Below are positions 54,274-64,000 of a stretch of 64,000 nucleotides of DNA, piece after piece; the first letter of the stretch is position 1; the number at the start of each line of letters is the position of its first letter. This DNA comes from Castellaniella sp034675905 (GTDB lineage Bacteria; Pseudomonadota; Gammaproteobacteria; Burkholderiales; Burkholderiaceae_B). The DNA lies in assembly GCF_034675905.1 (NCBI RefSeq), contig NZ_JAUCCV010000010.1:806001-870000 (forward strand), written 5' to 3'. The notes under the pieces are model-generated. The model worked only from the letters and a program-made list of their open reading frames with translations, made no database searches and was not told where the DNA came from. Made by a program: the position numbers and the translations under genes.

Positions 54274-54300
54274 TAAAGACCTGTTGCCAGACGACGTAAA
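54274..54300 (+). promoter_or_regulatory. possible sigma-28 (FliA) promoter
   Basis: TAAAGACC at 54274-54281 and GACGTAAA at 54293-54300 are separated by exactly 11 bp, the spacing of flagellar sigma-28 promoters (TAAAGTTT-N11-GCCGATAA). Five of eight bases match in each half. It lies 42 bp before the FlxA-like gene. The match is partial, so this is tentative. Confidence 0.35.
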
Positions 54301-54342
54301 GAGTCATGAAGGGTCTATGCGCTTGCGCCAGGAGATGCCGCC

Positions 54343-54804
54343 ATGAATATCATTGGTACTTTGCGATCCGCTGCCGATGCTGAGTCTGCTGCGAACCGCC
54401 TGACGGCGCGGGGTCAGGGTGACGGGCCGGCGTACCTGAGCCCGCCGTCTTCCGATTCGGATGTCTCCCCCGTGGGGAAAATCCTGTCGCAGATGACGGA
54501 AAAGGCGGGGGACTTCCAGGACATAGAAGACAGCAATCTTCCCGAGGCCATCAAGAGCTTCCTGAAAATCATCCGCAAGCTGCAGCAGGAACTGGCCGAA
54601 CTGTATCAAAAACTGCAGGCCATCCAGGCGGATTCGCGTCTGGATCCAGAGGCCAAGAAGCAGCAGACGGCCCAGTTGCAGTCGCAGATCTCGCAGATCA
54701 ACGGGGCCGTGTCGGCCATGACGCACAAGCTGGCCGATCTGATCCGGGAATTGAAACTGGATTCGGCTCAGTCCATGAAGGTCGCTTCGCTGCTGGCACG
54801 CTGA
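54343..54804 (+). CDS. FlxA-like small coiled-coil protein
   Basis: A 153-aa soluble protein. The N-terminal ~60 residues are Ser/Asp-rich and variable-looking. Residues ~70-140 form a long heptad-rich coiled coil (KLQQELAELYQKLQAIQAD..., DPEAKKQQTAQLQSQISQIN) that closely resembles FlxA-like proteins. FlxA of E. coli belongs to the sigma-28 flagellar regulon but has no known function. AGGAG precedes the ATG. It stands alone between smg and the liu operon, convergent with the latter. The family call rests on the repeat pattern. Confidence 0.6.
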   Translation: MNIIGTLRSAADAESAANRLTARGQGDGPAYLSPPSSDSDVSPVGKILSQMTEKAGDFQDIEDSNLPEAIKSFLKIIRKLQQELAELYQKLQAIQADSRLDPEAKKQQTAQLQSQISQINGAVSAMTHKLADLIRELKLDSAQSMKVASLLAR

Positions 54805-54842
54805 ATGCGCAGCAATGCGGCAGCCTGTCGTGCAAGCCGCCG

Positions 54843-56864
<2,022 letters not shown>

Positions 56865-56878
56865 GGCGGCGGTGATCC

Positions 56879-58480
56879 TTACATTCTGAACACGCCAAAG
56901 CGCGTGGCTTCGGCTGGGGCGTGACGAGCGGCAGCCAGGCCCAGGCCCAGCACCCGCCGCGTATCGGACGGGGCGATGATGCCGTCGTCCCAGAGCCGCG
57001 CCGTGGAATAGTAGGGGTGGCCTTCGTGTTCGTACTGCTCGCGGATGGGCGCCTTGAAGGCGGCTTCTTCGTCAGCGGACCATTGCCCGCCCTTGCGCTC
57101 GATGCTGTCGCGGCGCACGGTGGCCAGCACGCTGGCGGCCTGTTCGCCGCCCATGACGGAAATGCGGGCGTTGGGCCACAGGAACAGCAGTCGGGGGCTG
57201 AAGGCGCGCCCGCACATGCCGTAGTTGCCGGCGCCGAAAGAGCCGCCGATCAGCACCGTGAATTTCGGCACGGCGGCGGTGGAGACCGCCGTCACCATTT
57301 TTGCGCCGTGACGGGCGATGCCTTCGTTTTCGTATTTGCGTCCCACCATGAAGCCGCTGATGTTCTGCAGGAACACCAGGGGGATGTTGCGCTGGCAGCA
57401 TAGTTCGATGAAGTGCGTGCCTTTTTGCGCAGCTTCGGAAAACAGGATGCCGTTGTTGGCGATGATGCCCACCGGCATGCCGTAGATGGTTGCGAATCCG
57501 GTCACCAGCGTCGTGCCGAAACGCGCCTTGAATTCCTCGAATGCCGAGCCGTCCACGATGCGGGCGATGATTTCGCGCACGTCGTAGGGTTTGCGCGTGT
57601 CTTGCGGGATGATGCCGTCCAGCTCTGCCGGGTCGTGCAGGGGTTCGGACCAGGCGCCGGGGGCGGGTGGCGCCGGGCGGTTCAGCCGCGCCACCGCGTC
57701 ACGGGCCAGGCGCAGGGCATGGGTATCGTCTTCGGCCAGGTGATCGGCCACACCGGACAGGCGCGTGTGCACATCGCCGCCGCCCAGGTCTTCGGCGGAT
57801 ACTTCTTCCCCGGTGGCGGCCTTCACCAGGGGCGGACCGCCCAGAAAGATCGTGCCCTGGTTGCGCACGATGATGGACTCGTCGCTCATGGCCGGCACGT
57901 AAGCGCCGCCGGCCGTGCACGAGCCCATCACCACCGCCAGCTGGGCGATGCCCAGGGATGACATCACCGCCTGGTTGTAGAAGATGCGCCCGAAATGGTC
58001 GCGGTCGGGAAAGACCTCGTCCTGATTGGGCAGGTTGGCGCCGCCCGAGTCCACCAGGTAGACGCAGGGCAGATGATTCTGTTGGGCGATTTCCTGCGCC
58101 CGCAGGTGTTTTTTGACGGTCAGGGGATAGTAGGTGCCGCCTTTGACCGTGGCATCGTTGCAGACGATGACGCATTCGGTGCCGCTGATGCGCCCGATGC
58201 CGGTGATCAGGCCTGCCCCCGGAGAGGCATTGTCGTAGATGTCGTGCGCGGCCAGCGGCGATAGTTCCAGAAAGGGGGTGCCGGGATCCAGCAGACGTTC
58301 CACCCGTTCGCGGGGCAGCAGCTTGCCGCGCGCCAGATGCCGGGCGCGGGCGGATTCGCTGCCGCCTTGCCCGGTGCGGGCGATCTGTTGGTGCAGATCG
58401 TCGATCAGGGCGCGCATGGCGCGGGCGTTGTCCTGGAATTCCTGTGATCGTGGATTGACGCGGGATTCAATGACCGGCAT
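56879..58480 (-). CDS. liuB: methylcrotonyl-CoA carboxylase carboxyltransferase beta subunit
   Basis: A 533-aa carboxyltransferase that moves CO2 from biotin to 3-methylcrotonyl-CoA, forming 3-methylglutaconyl-CoA in leucine breakdown. RHLARGKLLPRERVERLLDPG, VYLVDSGGANLPNQDEVFPDRDHFGRIFYNQA and the oxyanion-hole GGSFGAGNYGMCGRAF region are diagnostic of MccB. Length matches the family. It lies 14 bp ahead of liuD. Confidence 0.95.
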   Translation of the reverse strand: MPVIESRVNPRSQEFQDNARAMRALIDDLHQQIARTGQGGSESARARHLARGKLLPRERVERLLDPGTPFLELSPLAAHDIYDNASPGAGLITGIGRISGTECVIVCNDATVKGGTYYPLTVKKHLRAQEIAQQNHLPCVYLVDSGGANLPNQDEVFPDRDHFGRIFYNQAVMSSLGIAQLAVVMGSCTAGGAYVPAMSDESIIVRNQGTIFLGGPPLVKAATGEEVSAEDLGGGDVHTRLSGVADHLAEDDTHALRLARDAVARLNRPAPPAPGAWSEPLHDPAELDGIIPQDTRKPYDVREIIARIVDGSAFEEFKARFGTTLVTGFATIYGMPVGIIANNGILFSEAAQKGTHFIELCCQRNIPLVFLQNISGFMVGRKYENEGIARHGAKMVTAVSTAAVPKFTVLIGGSFGAGNYGMCGRAFSPRLLFLWPNARISVMGGEQAASVLATVRRDSIERKGGQWSADEEAAFKAPIREQYEHEGHPYYSTARLWDDGIIAPSDTRRVLGLGLAAARHAPAEATRFGVFRM

Positions 58481-58546
58481 GAAGTTTCCTGGAAAAGAGG
58501 ATCAGGTCGCTGATGCTGCGTCGGGGTGGCCGGCGCAGCGCGGCAG

Positions 58547-58577
58547 GCAGGTCGGCGGCGGATGACCGCCGGCCTGC
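58547..58577. other. hairpin in the thiolase-liuB gap
   Basis: GCAGGTCGGCGG and CCGCCGGCCTGC pair over 12 bp with one G-T position and a 7-base loop, inside the 113-bp gap of an otherwise tightly packed operon. It has no T tract, so it is more likely an mRNA processing or stabilising element than a full terminator. Confidence 0.45.
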
Positions 58578-58593
58578 GAGGACAGTGAAGGCG

Positions 58594-59775
58594 TTAGAGC
58601 ATCTCGATGGCCAGGGCGACGGCTTCGCCGCCGCCGATGCACAGGGATGCGATACCGCGCTTGCCGCCGGTCTTGCGCAGCGCGCCGATCAGCGTGGTCA
58701 GCAGGCGTGCGCCCGAGGCCCCGATGGGGTGGCCCAGGGCCGTGGCGCCGCCGTGGATATTGACCCGGTCATGCGGCAGGTTCAGTTCCTTCATGGCGGC
58801 CATGGTGACCACGGCAAAGGCCTCGTTGATCTCGTACAGATCAACGTCTTCCGCCTTCCAGCCGGTCTTGGCCAGCAGTTTCTGGATGGCGCCCACCGGC
58901 GCGGTGGTGAACCACTGGGGTTCCTGGGCATGCTGGGTGTGGGCCACGATGCGGGCCAGGGGCTTGGCGCCCAGTTCCTGGGCCTTGGACGCGCGCATCA
59001 CCACCAGCGCCGAGGCGCCGTCGGAAATGGACGAAGAATTGGCCGCCGTCACGGTGCCATCCTTCTTGAAGGCCGGCTTCAGGGTGGGGATTTTTTCCGG
59101 CATGGCCTTGAAAGGCGCCTCGTCGGTATCGACCACCGTGTCGCCCTTGCGGCCGGGGATCGTGACAGGCGTGATTTCCCATTTGAAGCTGCCGTCTTCG
59201 GATGCCTGGCGGGCGCGTTTCAGGGATTCCAGGGAAAAGGCGTCCTGATCTTCGCGGGTGAAATGGTATTTCGAGACGCAGTCCTCGGCGAACACGCCCA
59301 TGGCCGTGCCGCGCTGGTAGGCGTCTTCCAGACCGTCCAGAGCCATATGGTCGTAGACCGTGGAATGCCCGTAGCGGTAGCCTTGGCGACCGCGCAGCAA
59401 CAGATAGGGGGCGTTGCTCATGCTTTCCTGGCCGCCGGCGACCACCACGTCGGCCGATTCGGCCTTGATGATGTCATGGGCCAGCATGACGGCCTTCAGG
59501 CCCGATCCGCAGACCTTGTGCAAGGTGCTGCAGGGCACGCTTTTGGGCAGGCCGGCGCCGATGGCCGCCTGACGGGCCGGGGCCTGGCCCTGGCCTGCCT
59601 GCAGCACGTTGCCCATGATGACTTCCTGGATGGCTTCGCCCGCGATGCCGGCGCGTTCGACGGCGGCGCGGATGGCGATGGCGCCCAGTTCGTGGGCGGA
59701 CAGGCCGGACAGGCTGCCCATCATGCTGCCCATGGGCGTGCGGACGGCAGAGACGATGACGATGGAATCAGGCAT
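58594..59775 (-). CDS. acetyl-CoA C-acetyltransferase (thiolase)
   Basis: A 393-aa thiolase splitting acetoacetyl-CoA (or joining two acetyl-CoA). The acylated cysteine is in LHKVCGSGLKAV, the base histidine in GHPIGASGAR and the second cysteine in SLCIGGGEAVAL. Length is that of AtoB/PhaA enzymes. Its ATG lies inside the end of aceK (8-bp overlap). In the liu operon it would cleave the acetoacetyl-CoA derived from leucine. Confidence 0.94.
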   Translation of the reverse strand: MPDSIVIVSAVRTPMGSMMGSLSGLSAHELGAIAIRAAVERAGIAGEAIQEVIMGNVLQAGQGQAPARQAAIGAGLPKSVPCSTLHKVCGSGLKAVMLAHDIIKAESADVVVAGGQESMSNAPYLLLRGRQGYRYGHSTVYDHMALDGLEDAYQRGTAMGVFAEDCVSKYHFTREDQDAFSLESLKRARQASEDGSFKWEITPVTIPGRKGDTVVDTDEAPFKAMPEKIPTLKPAFKKDGTVTAANSSSISDGASALVVMRASKAQELGAKPLARIVAHTQHAQEPQWFTTAPVGAIQKLLAKTGWKAEDVDLYEINEAFAVVTMAAMKELNLPHDRVNIHGGATALGHPIGASGARLLTTLIGALRKTGGKRGIASLCIGGGEAVALAIEML

Positions 59776-61645
59776 GGAGTGCTCCTGGTGATGGCTGCGG
59801 CGCCGCTTCCGGGCTGGAAGCGGCGGGTTTAGGGGGCTGCAGACGCCGGCTGGGGTCGTAGGGGAAGATGTCTTCGATACGGCCCTGAGATGCGCGGCTG
59901 CGGCAGTCTTGCCACCATTGTGCATCCAGTAGCGCTGCATGGTGTTTCAGGAAGGCTGCCCGGACCCTGGTGTCGCCCAGCAGGAAGTGGGCGAACTCTT
60001 CGGGAAAGACGTCGTTGGCGCCCACGGGATACCAGGGCTCGCCGGATAGTTCGGCCTCTTCGTTGGGGGCGGGCGGGATGCGGCGGAACTGCATTTCCGT
60101 CATGCGCTGGATTTCGTCGTAGTCGTAGAACACCACGCGCCCCAGACGGGTGACGCCGAAGTTCTTGTACAGCATGTCGCCCGGGAAGATATTGGCGGTT
60201 GCCAGTTCGCGGATCGCCTGGCCGTACTGCCGCACGGCGGACTCCAGGGCTGCGTCGGACGCCCCGGCCAGAAAGATGTTCAGCGGCGTCATGCGCCGTT
60301 CGATATAGACGTGCTTCAGCACCACCAGATCGTCGGTTTCTTCGAGCAGGCTGGGAACTTCGGCGCGCAGACCCGCCAGCAGGCGCGCGGAAAAGCGGCT
60401 GCGCGGCAGGGCGACTTGGGAATATTCCCAGGTGTCGGCCATGCGGCCTACGCGGTCATGTTTTTTCACCATCTGGTATTTGCGCCGCACGGTGGGCTCG
60501 TCCATGCCTTCTTTGGCGATGCGGTCGCGGATCAGCTTGAAAACGTAGGGGTAGGACGGTTGATTGAACACCGTCATCACCATGCCCTGGATGCCGGGGG
60601 CGTAATCGAAATTGTCGCGTGAATGCGCCAGATGGTGCAGGAAGTCGCGGTAGAACAGGGTCTTGCCCTGTTTCTGCAGGCCGATGGTGGTGTAGATCTC
60701 GGCCTTGGGCTTGCGCGGAAACAGCGACGACAGGAACTCCACGTAGGCGGCCGGCGCCTCCATGTCCACCAGAAAATACGCCCGGGTAAAGCTGAACAGG
60801 GTGCTCAGATCGTCGCTGGTGTGCAGCAACGCGTCCAGCTGGATGTGGCCGGAGGGCGTATGCAGCAGCGCGATGGCAAAGGGGTGGATGGCTGTCTGGT
60901 TGATCAGGCGACCGACGATATAGGCGCCCTTGTTGCGGAAGAACAGGGTGTTCAGGACCTGGATCTGGCAGTCGGGCGCCAGGCGCTTGCCCAGGCCGCG
61001 CGGCAGGGTGTTGCGCAGGTGGCGCAGCCCCATGCGAGCCAGTCGGCGGGCGTCGGCGGGCAGGTCCTGGTAGGGTGCTGCCAAGCCGAAATCGGCCGCC
61101 AGGCGCACCAGGCAGGGCAGCAGGCCTTCGGTCAAGGGGTAATAGGATCGGTAGGTGGACAGGGCGCCGTCGATGTATTCGGTCGCCACCGCCGGGCGTA
61201 CGAACAGGAAGTCATTGTTGAAATAATTGCGATGCAGGATGCGGCAGGACACCGAATTGAAGAAGGTTTCCGCGCATTCGGGCTGCAAGTGGCTGGACAG
61301 CAGGCCGATGTAGTTGGCCTTGGCGGCTTGCCAGAATTCCAGCTGTTCGGCGGTCAGGGCGGTGTCGGGGGCGGTCTGCGCCGGCGTCGTGCCGCGCAGC
61401 GCCTGGCCCAGGGTGGTGGCGCATTCGCGCACCCGCGTGTCATAGTATTCGATGCGTTCGCGCGACAGCTGCTGGATGCCGTGCCAGTCGCCGGATTCGA
61501 ATAGCGCCTTGGCCCGCTGGGCGCTGTAGCGAAACAACGAGTAGTGGCGGTCGAAGCCGGCCAGGATGATGCGGGCGACCGCATCCGGGGATTGGCCCCG
61601 GGGCGTGACCGGTTCGATGTGCTGGTGATCGCCGTCGCTGCGCAT
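59768..61645 (-). CDS. aceK: isocitrate dehydrogenase kinase/phosphatase
   Basis: A 625-aa bifunctional enzyme that switches isocitrate dehydrogenase off and on by phosphorylation, steering carbon into the glyoxylate shunt. The kinase-fold C-terminal half has NIFPGDMLYKNFGVTRLGRVVFYDYDEI (catalytic and metal-binding Asn/Asp), and the N-terminal regulatory half contains RIILAGFDRHYSLFR. It is longer than E. coli AceK (578 aa), mostly through a low-complexity C-terminal tail. Unusually it lies within the leucine operon, 4 bp after liuA, away from aceA/aceB. Confidence 0.94.
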   Translation of the reverse strand: MRSDGDHQHIEPVTPRGQSPDAVARIILAGFDRHYSLFRYSAQRAKALFESGDWHGIQQLSRERIEYYDTRVRECATTLGQALRGTTPAQTAPDTALTAEQLEFWQAAKANYIGLLSSHLQPECAETFFNSVSCRILHRNYFNNDFLFVRPAVATEYIDGALSTYRSYYPLTEGLLPCLVRLAADFGLAAPYQDLPADARRLARMGLRHLRNTLPRGLGKRLAPDCQIQVLNTLFFRNKGAYIVGRLINQTAIHPFAIALLHTPSGHIQLDALLHTSDDLSTLFSFTRAYFLVDMEAPAAYVEFLSSLFPRKPKAEIYTTIGLQKQGKTLFYRDFLHHLAHSRDNFDYAPGIQGMVMTVFNQPSYPYVFKLIRDRIAKEGMDEPTVRRKYQMVKKHDRVGRMADTWEYSQVALPRSRFSARLLAGLRAEVPSLLEETDDLVVLKHVYIERRMTPLNIFLAGASDAALESAVRQYGQAIRELATANIFPGDMLYKNFGVTRLGRVVFYDYDEIQRMTEMQFRRIPPAPNEEAELSGEPWYPVGANDVFPEEFAHFLLGDTRVRAAFLKHHAALLDAQWWQDCRSRASQGRIEDIFPYDPSRRLQPPKPAASSPEAAPQPSPGALHA

Positions 61646-61649
61646 GCTG

Positions 61650-62828
61650 TCAGGCCGTTTCGTTGAACAGTTCGCGGCCGATCAGCATGCGGCGGATTTC
61701 ACTGGTGCCGGCGCCGATCTCGTACAGTTTCGCGTCGCGCCACAGGCGACCGGTGGGATTGTCGTTGATGTAGCCGTTGCCCCCCAGAATCTGGATACCT
61801 TCGCCGGCCATCCAGGTGGCTTTTTCAGCGCAGTACAGGATGACGCCGGCGCAGTCCTTGCGCACCTGACGCACGTGTTGTGCGCCCAGGCGGTCCAGGT
61901 TTTTGCCCACGGTATAGCAGAATGCGCGGCTGGCCTGCAGCGTGGTGTACAGATCGGCCAGCTTGCCCTGGATCAGCTGGAATTCGCCGATGGCCTGGCC
62001 GAATTGCTGGCGTTCGTGCACGTAGGGTACGACCACGTCCATGACGGCCTGCATGATGCCCAGCGGGCCGCCTGCCAGCACGGCGCGTTCGTAGTCCAGA
62101 CCGCTCATCAGCACGCGTACCCCGCCGTTGACCTCGCCCAGCACGTTGTCAGCCGGGACTTCGCAGTCCTGGAAGACGAGTTCGCCCGTATGCGAGCCGC
62201 GCATGCCTAATTTGTCCAGCTTTTGCGCCACGGAAAAACCGGGAAAAGATTTTTCGATGATGAAGGCGGTGATGCCGTGCTGGCGGGCCTGGGGGTCGGT
62301 CTTGGCGTAGACCACCAAGGTATCGGCGTCCGGCCCGTTGGTGATCCACATTTTCGTGCCGTTCAGGATGTAGCGGTCACCGCGCTTTTCGGCGCGCAGC
62401 CGCATGCTGACGACGTCGGAGCCGGCGCCGGACTCGCTCATGGCCAGAGCGCCGATCTGTTCTCCCGACAGCAGGCCGGGCAGGTATTTGCGTTTCTGGG
62501 CTTCGGTGCCGTTGCGGTGGATCTGGTTGACGCACAGATTCGAGTGCGCCCCGTAGGACAGCGCGATCGAGGCGCTGGCGCGCGAGATTTCTTCCATGGC
62601 GATCATGTGCGCCAGGTAGCCCAGATTGGCCCCGCCATAGGTGTCGGCCACCGTGACGCCCAGCAGGCCCAGGTCGCCGAATTTACGCCAGAGGTCCATG
62701 GGGAACTGATCGTCGCGGTCGGCGGCAGCGGCGCGAGGCGCGATTTCCGCCTGCGCGAATTCGCGCACGGCATCGCGCAGCATGTCCAGGTCAGAGCCCA
62801 GATCGAAGTTCAGGCCGGGTAGATCCAT
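61650..62828 (-). CDS. liuA: isovaleryl-CoA dehydrogenase
   Basis: A 392-aa FAD acyl-CoA dehydrogenase oxidising isovaleryl-CoA to 3-methylcrotonyl-CoA. ALAMSESGAGSDV, MWITNGPDADTLVVYAK, the catalytic-base segment GLDYERAVLAGGPLGIM (Glu) and ILGGNGYINDNPTGRLWRDAKLYEIGAGTSEI match IVD. AGGAGAC precedes the ATG at 62828, 10 bp after liuR. Confidence 0.95.
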   Translation of the reverse strand: MDLPGLNFDLGSDLDMLRDAVREFAQAEIAPRAAAADRDDQFPMDLWRKFGDLGLLGVTVADTYGGANLGYLAHMIAMEEISRASASIALSYGAHSNLCVNQIHRNGTEAQKRKYLPGLLSGEQIGALAMSESGAGSDVVSMRLRAEKRGDRYILNGTKMWITNGPDADTLVVYAKTDPQARQHGITAFIIEKSFPGFSVAQKLDKLGMRGSHTGELVFQDCEVPADNVLGEVNGGVRVLMSGLDYERAVLAGGPLGIMQAVMDVVVPYVHERQQFGQAIGEFQLIQGKLADLYTTLQASRAFCYTVGKNLDRLGAQHVRQVRKDCAGVILYCAEKATWMAGEGIQILGGNGYINDNPTGRLWRDAKLYEIGAGTSEIRRMLIGRELFNETA

Positions 62829-62838
62829 GGAGTGTCTC

Positions 62839-63279
62839 CTAGGTGAGAGGCTGGTCAGATGCAGCTTGGGAGGATTGGGTAGACGCACTGGCGCCGTTGC
62901 GCCGGTCGCGTAGCAGCGCCTGGCAGTCCGCCTGCTGGCGGCGGATTTCCTTCAGGGTTTCATCCAGGTCGCAGCGCTGCTGTTCCAGTTTCTGGCGGTG
63001 GCTGTCCAGCACGTCGGCATAGTGCTGCAGCTGGGCGGTCGTGCTGCCATGATGGCGGTCGTACAGGTCGATCAGGGTGACGATTTCCGCTAGTTGCAGG
63101 CCCAGACGGCGGCCCCGCAGCGCCAGTTTCAGGCGGGCGCGGTCACGCGACGCATAGACGCGGTTGCGCCCGGCGCGGCTGGGGCTGACGATGCCCTGAT
63201 CCTCGTAGAAACGGATCGTGCGCGGCGTGACGTCGAATTCCCGGGCAAGCTCGGAAATGGTCCAGGTGGCTTGGCTCAT
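62839..63279 (-). CDS. liuR: MerR-family regulator of leucine/isovalerate catabolism
   Basis: A 146-aa MerR protein. The N-terminal winged helix reads WTISELAREFDVTPRTIRFYEDQG, followed by a long dimerisation coiled coil (LQHYADVLDSHRQKLEQQRCDLDETLKEIRRQ). It lacks metal-binding cysteines typical of metal sensors; position at the head of the liu genes matches LiuR of gamma- and betaproteobacteria. A perfect palindrome lies in its promoter region. Confidence 0.92.
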   Translation of the reverse strand: MSQATWTISELAREFDVTPRTIRFYEDQGIVSPSRAGRNRVYASRDRARLKLALRGRRLGLQLAEIVTLIDLYDRHHGSTTAQLQHYADVLDSHRQKLEQQRCDLDETLKEIRRQQADCQALLRDRRNGASASTQSSQAASDQPLT

Positions 63280-63324
63280 GAGGACCGCTGATGAAGATTC
63301 AGGAAGGTTTTATTATGCATGCAG

Positions 63325-63340
63325 TTTACGTTAACGTAAA
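63325..63340. promoter_or_regulatory. LiuR-type operator palindrome
   Basis: TTTACGTTAACGTAAA is a perfect 16-bp palindrome centred in the 121-bp divergent gap between liuR and the metallohydrolase gene. It agrees with the ACGTnnACGT-type motif known for LiuR. Its placement could control both directions. Exact promoter boxes around it are not clear to me. Confidence 0.85.
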
Positions 63341-63400
63341 GATCAGACTCTGACATAATACGGAAAACACTGGATCAGCCGGATACAAAGGAGACGCGGC

Positions 63401-64000
63401 ATGAATCTGCAGGAACAGGAACTGCAATACCCCTGGGATCAGACCCTGCCCGAACCCGGCCATGCCCTGGCCGTAGCCGATGGCGTGCGCTGGATCCGCA
63501 TGCCGCTGCCCTTTGCGCTGGATCACATCAATCTGTGGCTGTTGCGTGACCGCATCGGCGGCCGGGACGGCTGGACGGTAGTGGATTGCGGCATCGACCG
63601 CAGCGAGGTCCGTGAGACCTGGGAAACCGCCTTTGACCAGGCGCTGGATGGCTTGCCGGTGTTGCGCGTGATCGTCACGCACATGCATCCCGATCATGTC
63701 GGGTTGGCGCATTGGCTGTGCGAACGCTGGCAGGCGCCGCTGTGGATGTCCATGACCGACTACGCCCTGGCCCGTTTGTGGGCTGGCGCCGCCGTGGCGG
63801 ATACCGCCCAGGAAGGCAGCGGTCCGGCCGGGGATAGCGCCGCCCGGCACTTTGCCCGTCATGGCCTGACGGATCCCGATGCCCAGACCTTGATTCGCAA
63901 ACGCCACGATTATTACGCCCGTCTGGTGCCGGACGTGCCCAAGCGCTTTCATCGGCTGATGCACGGTCAGGATGTGCAGATCGGCGGCCGCCCCTGGCGC
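63401..64000 (+). CDS. metallo-beta-lactamase-fold hydrolase, partial
   Basis: Two hundred codons are present before the window edge; the C-terminus is missing. The zinc-binding motif THMHPDHVG begins near residue 91, and WTVVDCGID near 61 is the usual preceding strand. AAAGGAGA lies just upstream of the ATG. The gene shares its control region, including the LiuR-type palindrome, with the liu operon. Its substrate might be a thioester of leucine or fatty-acid metabolism, but this is inference. Confidence 0.88.
   Translation, partial: MNLQEQELQYPWDQTLPEPGHALAVADGVRWIRMPLPFALDHINLWLLRDRIGGRDGWTVVDCGIDRSEVRETWETAFDQALDGLPVLRVIVTHMHPDHVGLAHWLCERWQAPLWMSMTDYALARLWAGAAVADTAQEGSGPAGDSAARHFARHGLTDPDAQTLIRKRHDYYARLVPDVPKRFHRLMHGQDVQIGGRPWR

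Overview
The window is high-GC, densely packed bacterial DNA. The gene set points to a betaproteobacterium of the Burkholderiales, probably Alcaligenaceae (Bordetella, Achromobacter or Castellaniella-like): three TRAP transporters in 15 kb, many LysR regulators, an Smg protein, a MerR-controlled leucine operon, and an intergenic repeat of a kind I associate with that family. The family assignment is inference. I see no rRNA, tRNA, insertion sequence, phage gene or CRISPR array. Nearly all of it is metabolic, chromosome-like sequence.

Region 1 (1-16063) is aromatic amino-acid catabolism. A partial Lrp-type regulator diverges from kynureninase, followed by an APC amino-acid permease and an alpha/beta-hydrolase kynurenine formamidase. 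A 160-bp gap with a perfect inverted repeat precedes a complete lower pathway for 3-hydroxyanthranilate: aminomuconate-semialdehyde dehydrogenase, aminomuconate deaminase, 3-hydroxyanthranilate dioxygenase, ACMS decarboxylase, oxopentenoate hydratase, acetaldehyde dehydrogenase, hydroxyoxovalerate aldolase and oxalocrotonate decarboxylase. A five-gene branched-chain/aromatic-type ABC importer follows in the same direction. Tryptophan dioxygenase and kynurenine monooxygenase are not in the window.

Region 2 (16121-29350) is purine catabolism: ureidoglycolate lyase, OHCU decarboxylase, two paralogous LysR regulators flanking an AzgA-type purine permease, xanthine dehydrogenase (xdhABC), guanine deaminase and AMP nucleosidase, then a YaeQ-family gene. 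Uricase, HIU hydrolase, allantoinase and allantoicase are missing here.

Region 3 (29410-47557) is transport and oxidation of small acids: an aldo/keto reductase, a TSUP permease, a structured intergenic element, three TRAP systems, an acetolactate-synthase-like enzyme, and a tartrate/D-malate-type dehydrogenase with an ALDH and an SDR. TRAP 2 carries a 71-bp tandem repeat ahead of its small permease gene. TRAP 3 forms one operon with gluconokinase and diverges from a LacI-type regulator. Two perfect palindromes with the same core lie in that control region, so this is probably a gluconate-specific TRAP system.

Region 4 (47616-54804) holds DNA topoisomerase III, a large membrane protein ending in a GDYXXLXY motif, glutamyl-Q tRNA(Asp) synthetase, Smg, and a small FlxA-like coiled-coil protein with a possible sigma-28 promoter.

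Region 5 (54843-64000) is a leucine/isovalerate operon read leftwards: liuR, isovaleryl-CoA dehydrogenase, aceK, thiolase, and methylcrotonyl-CoA carboxylase beta and alpha. A perfect LiuR-like palindrome lies in front of it. A metallo-beta-lactamase-fold gene diverges and runs off the right edge.
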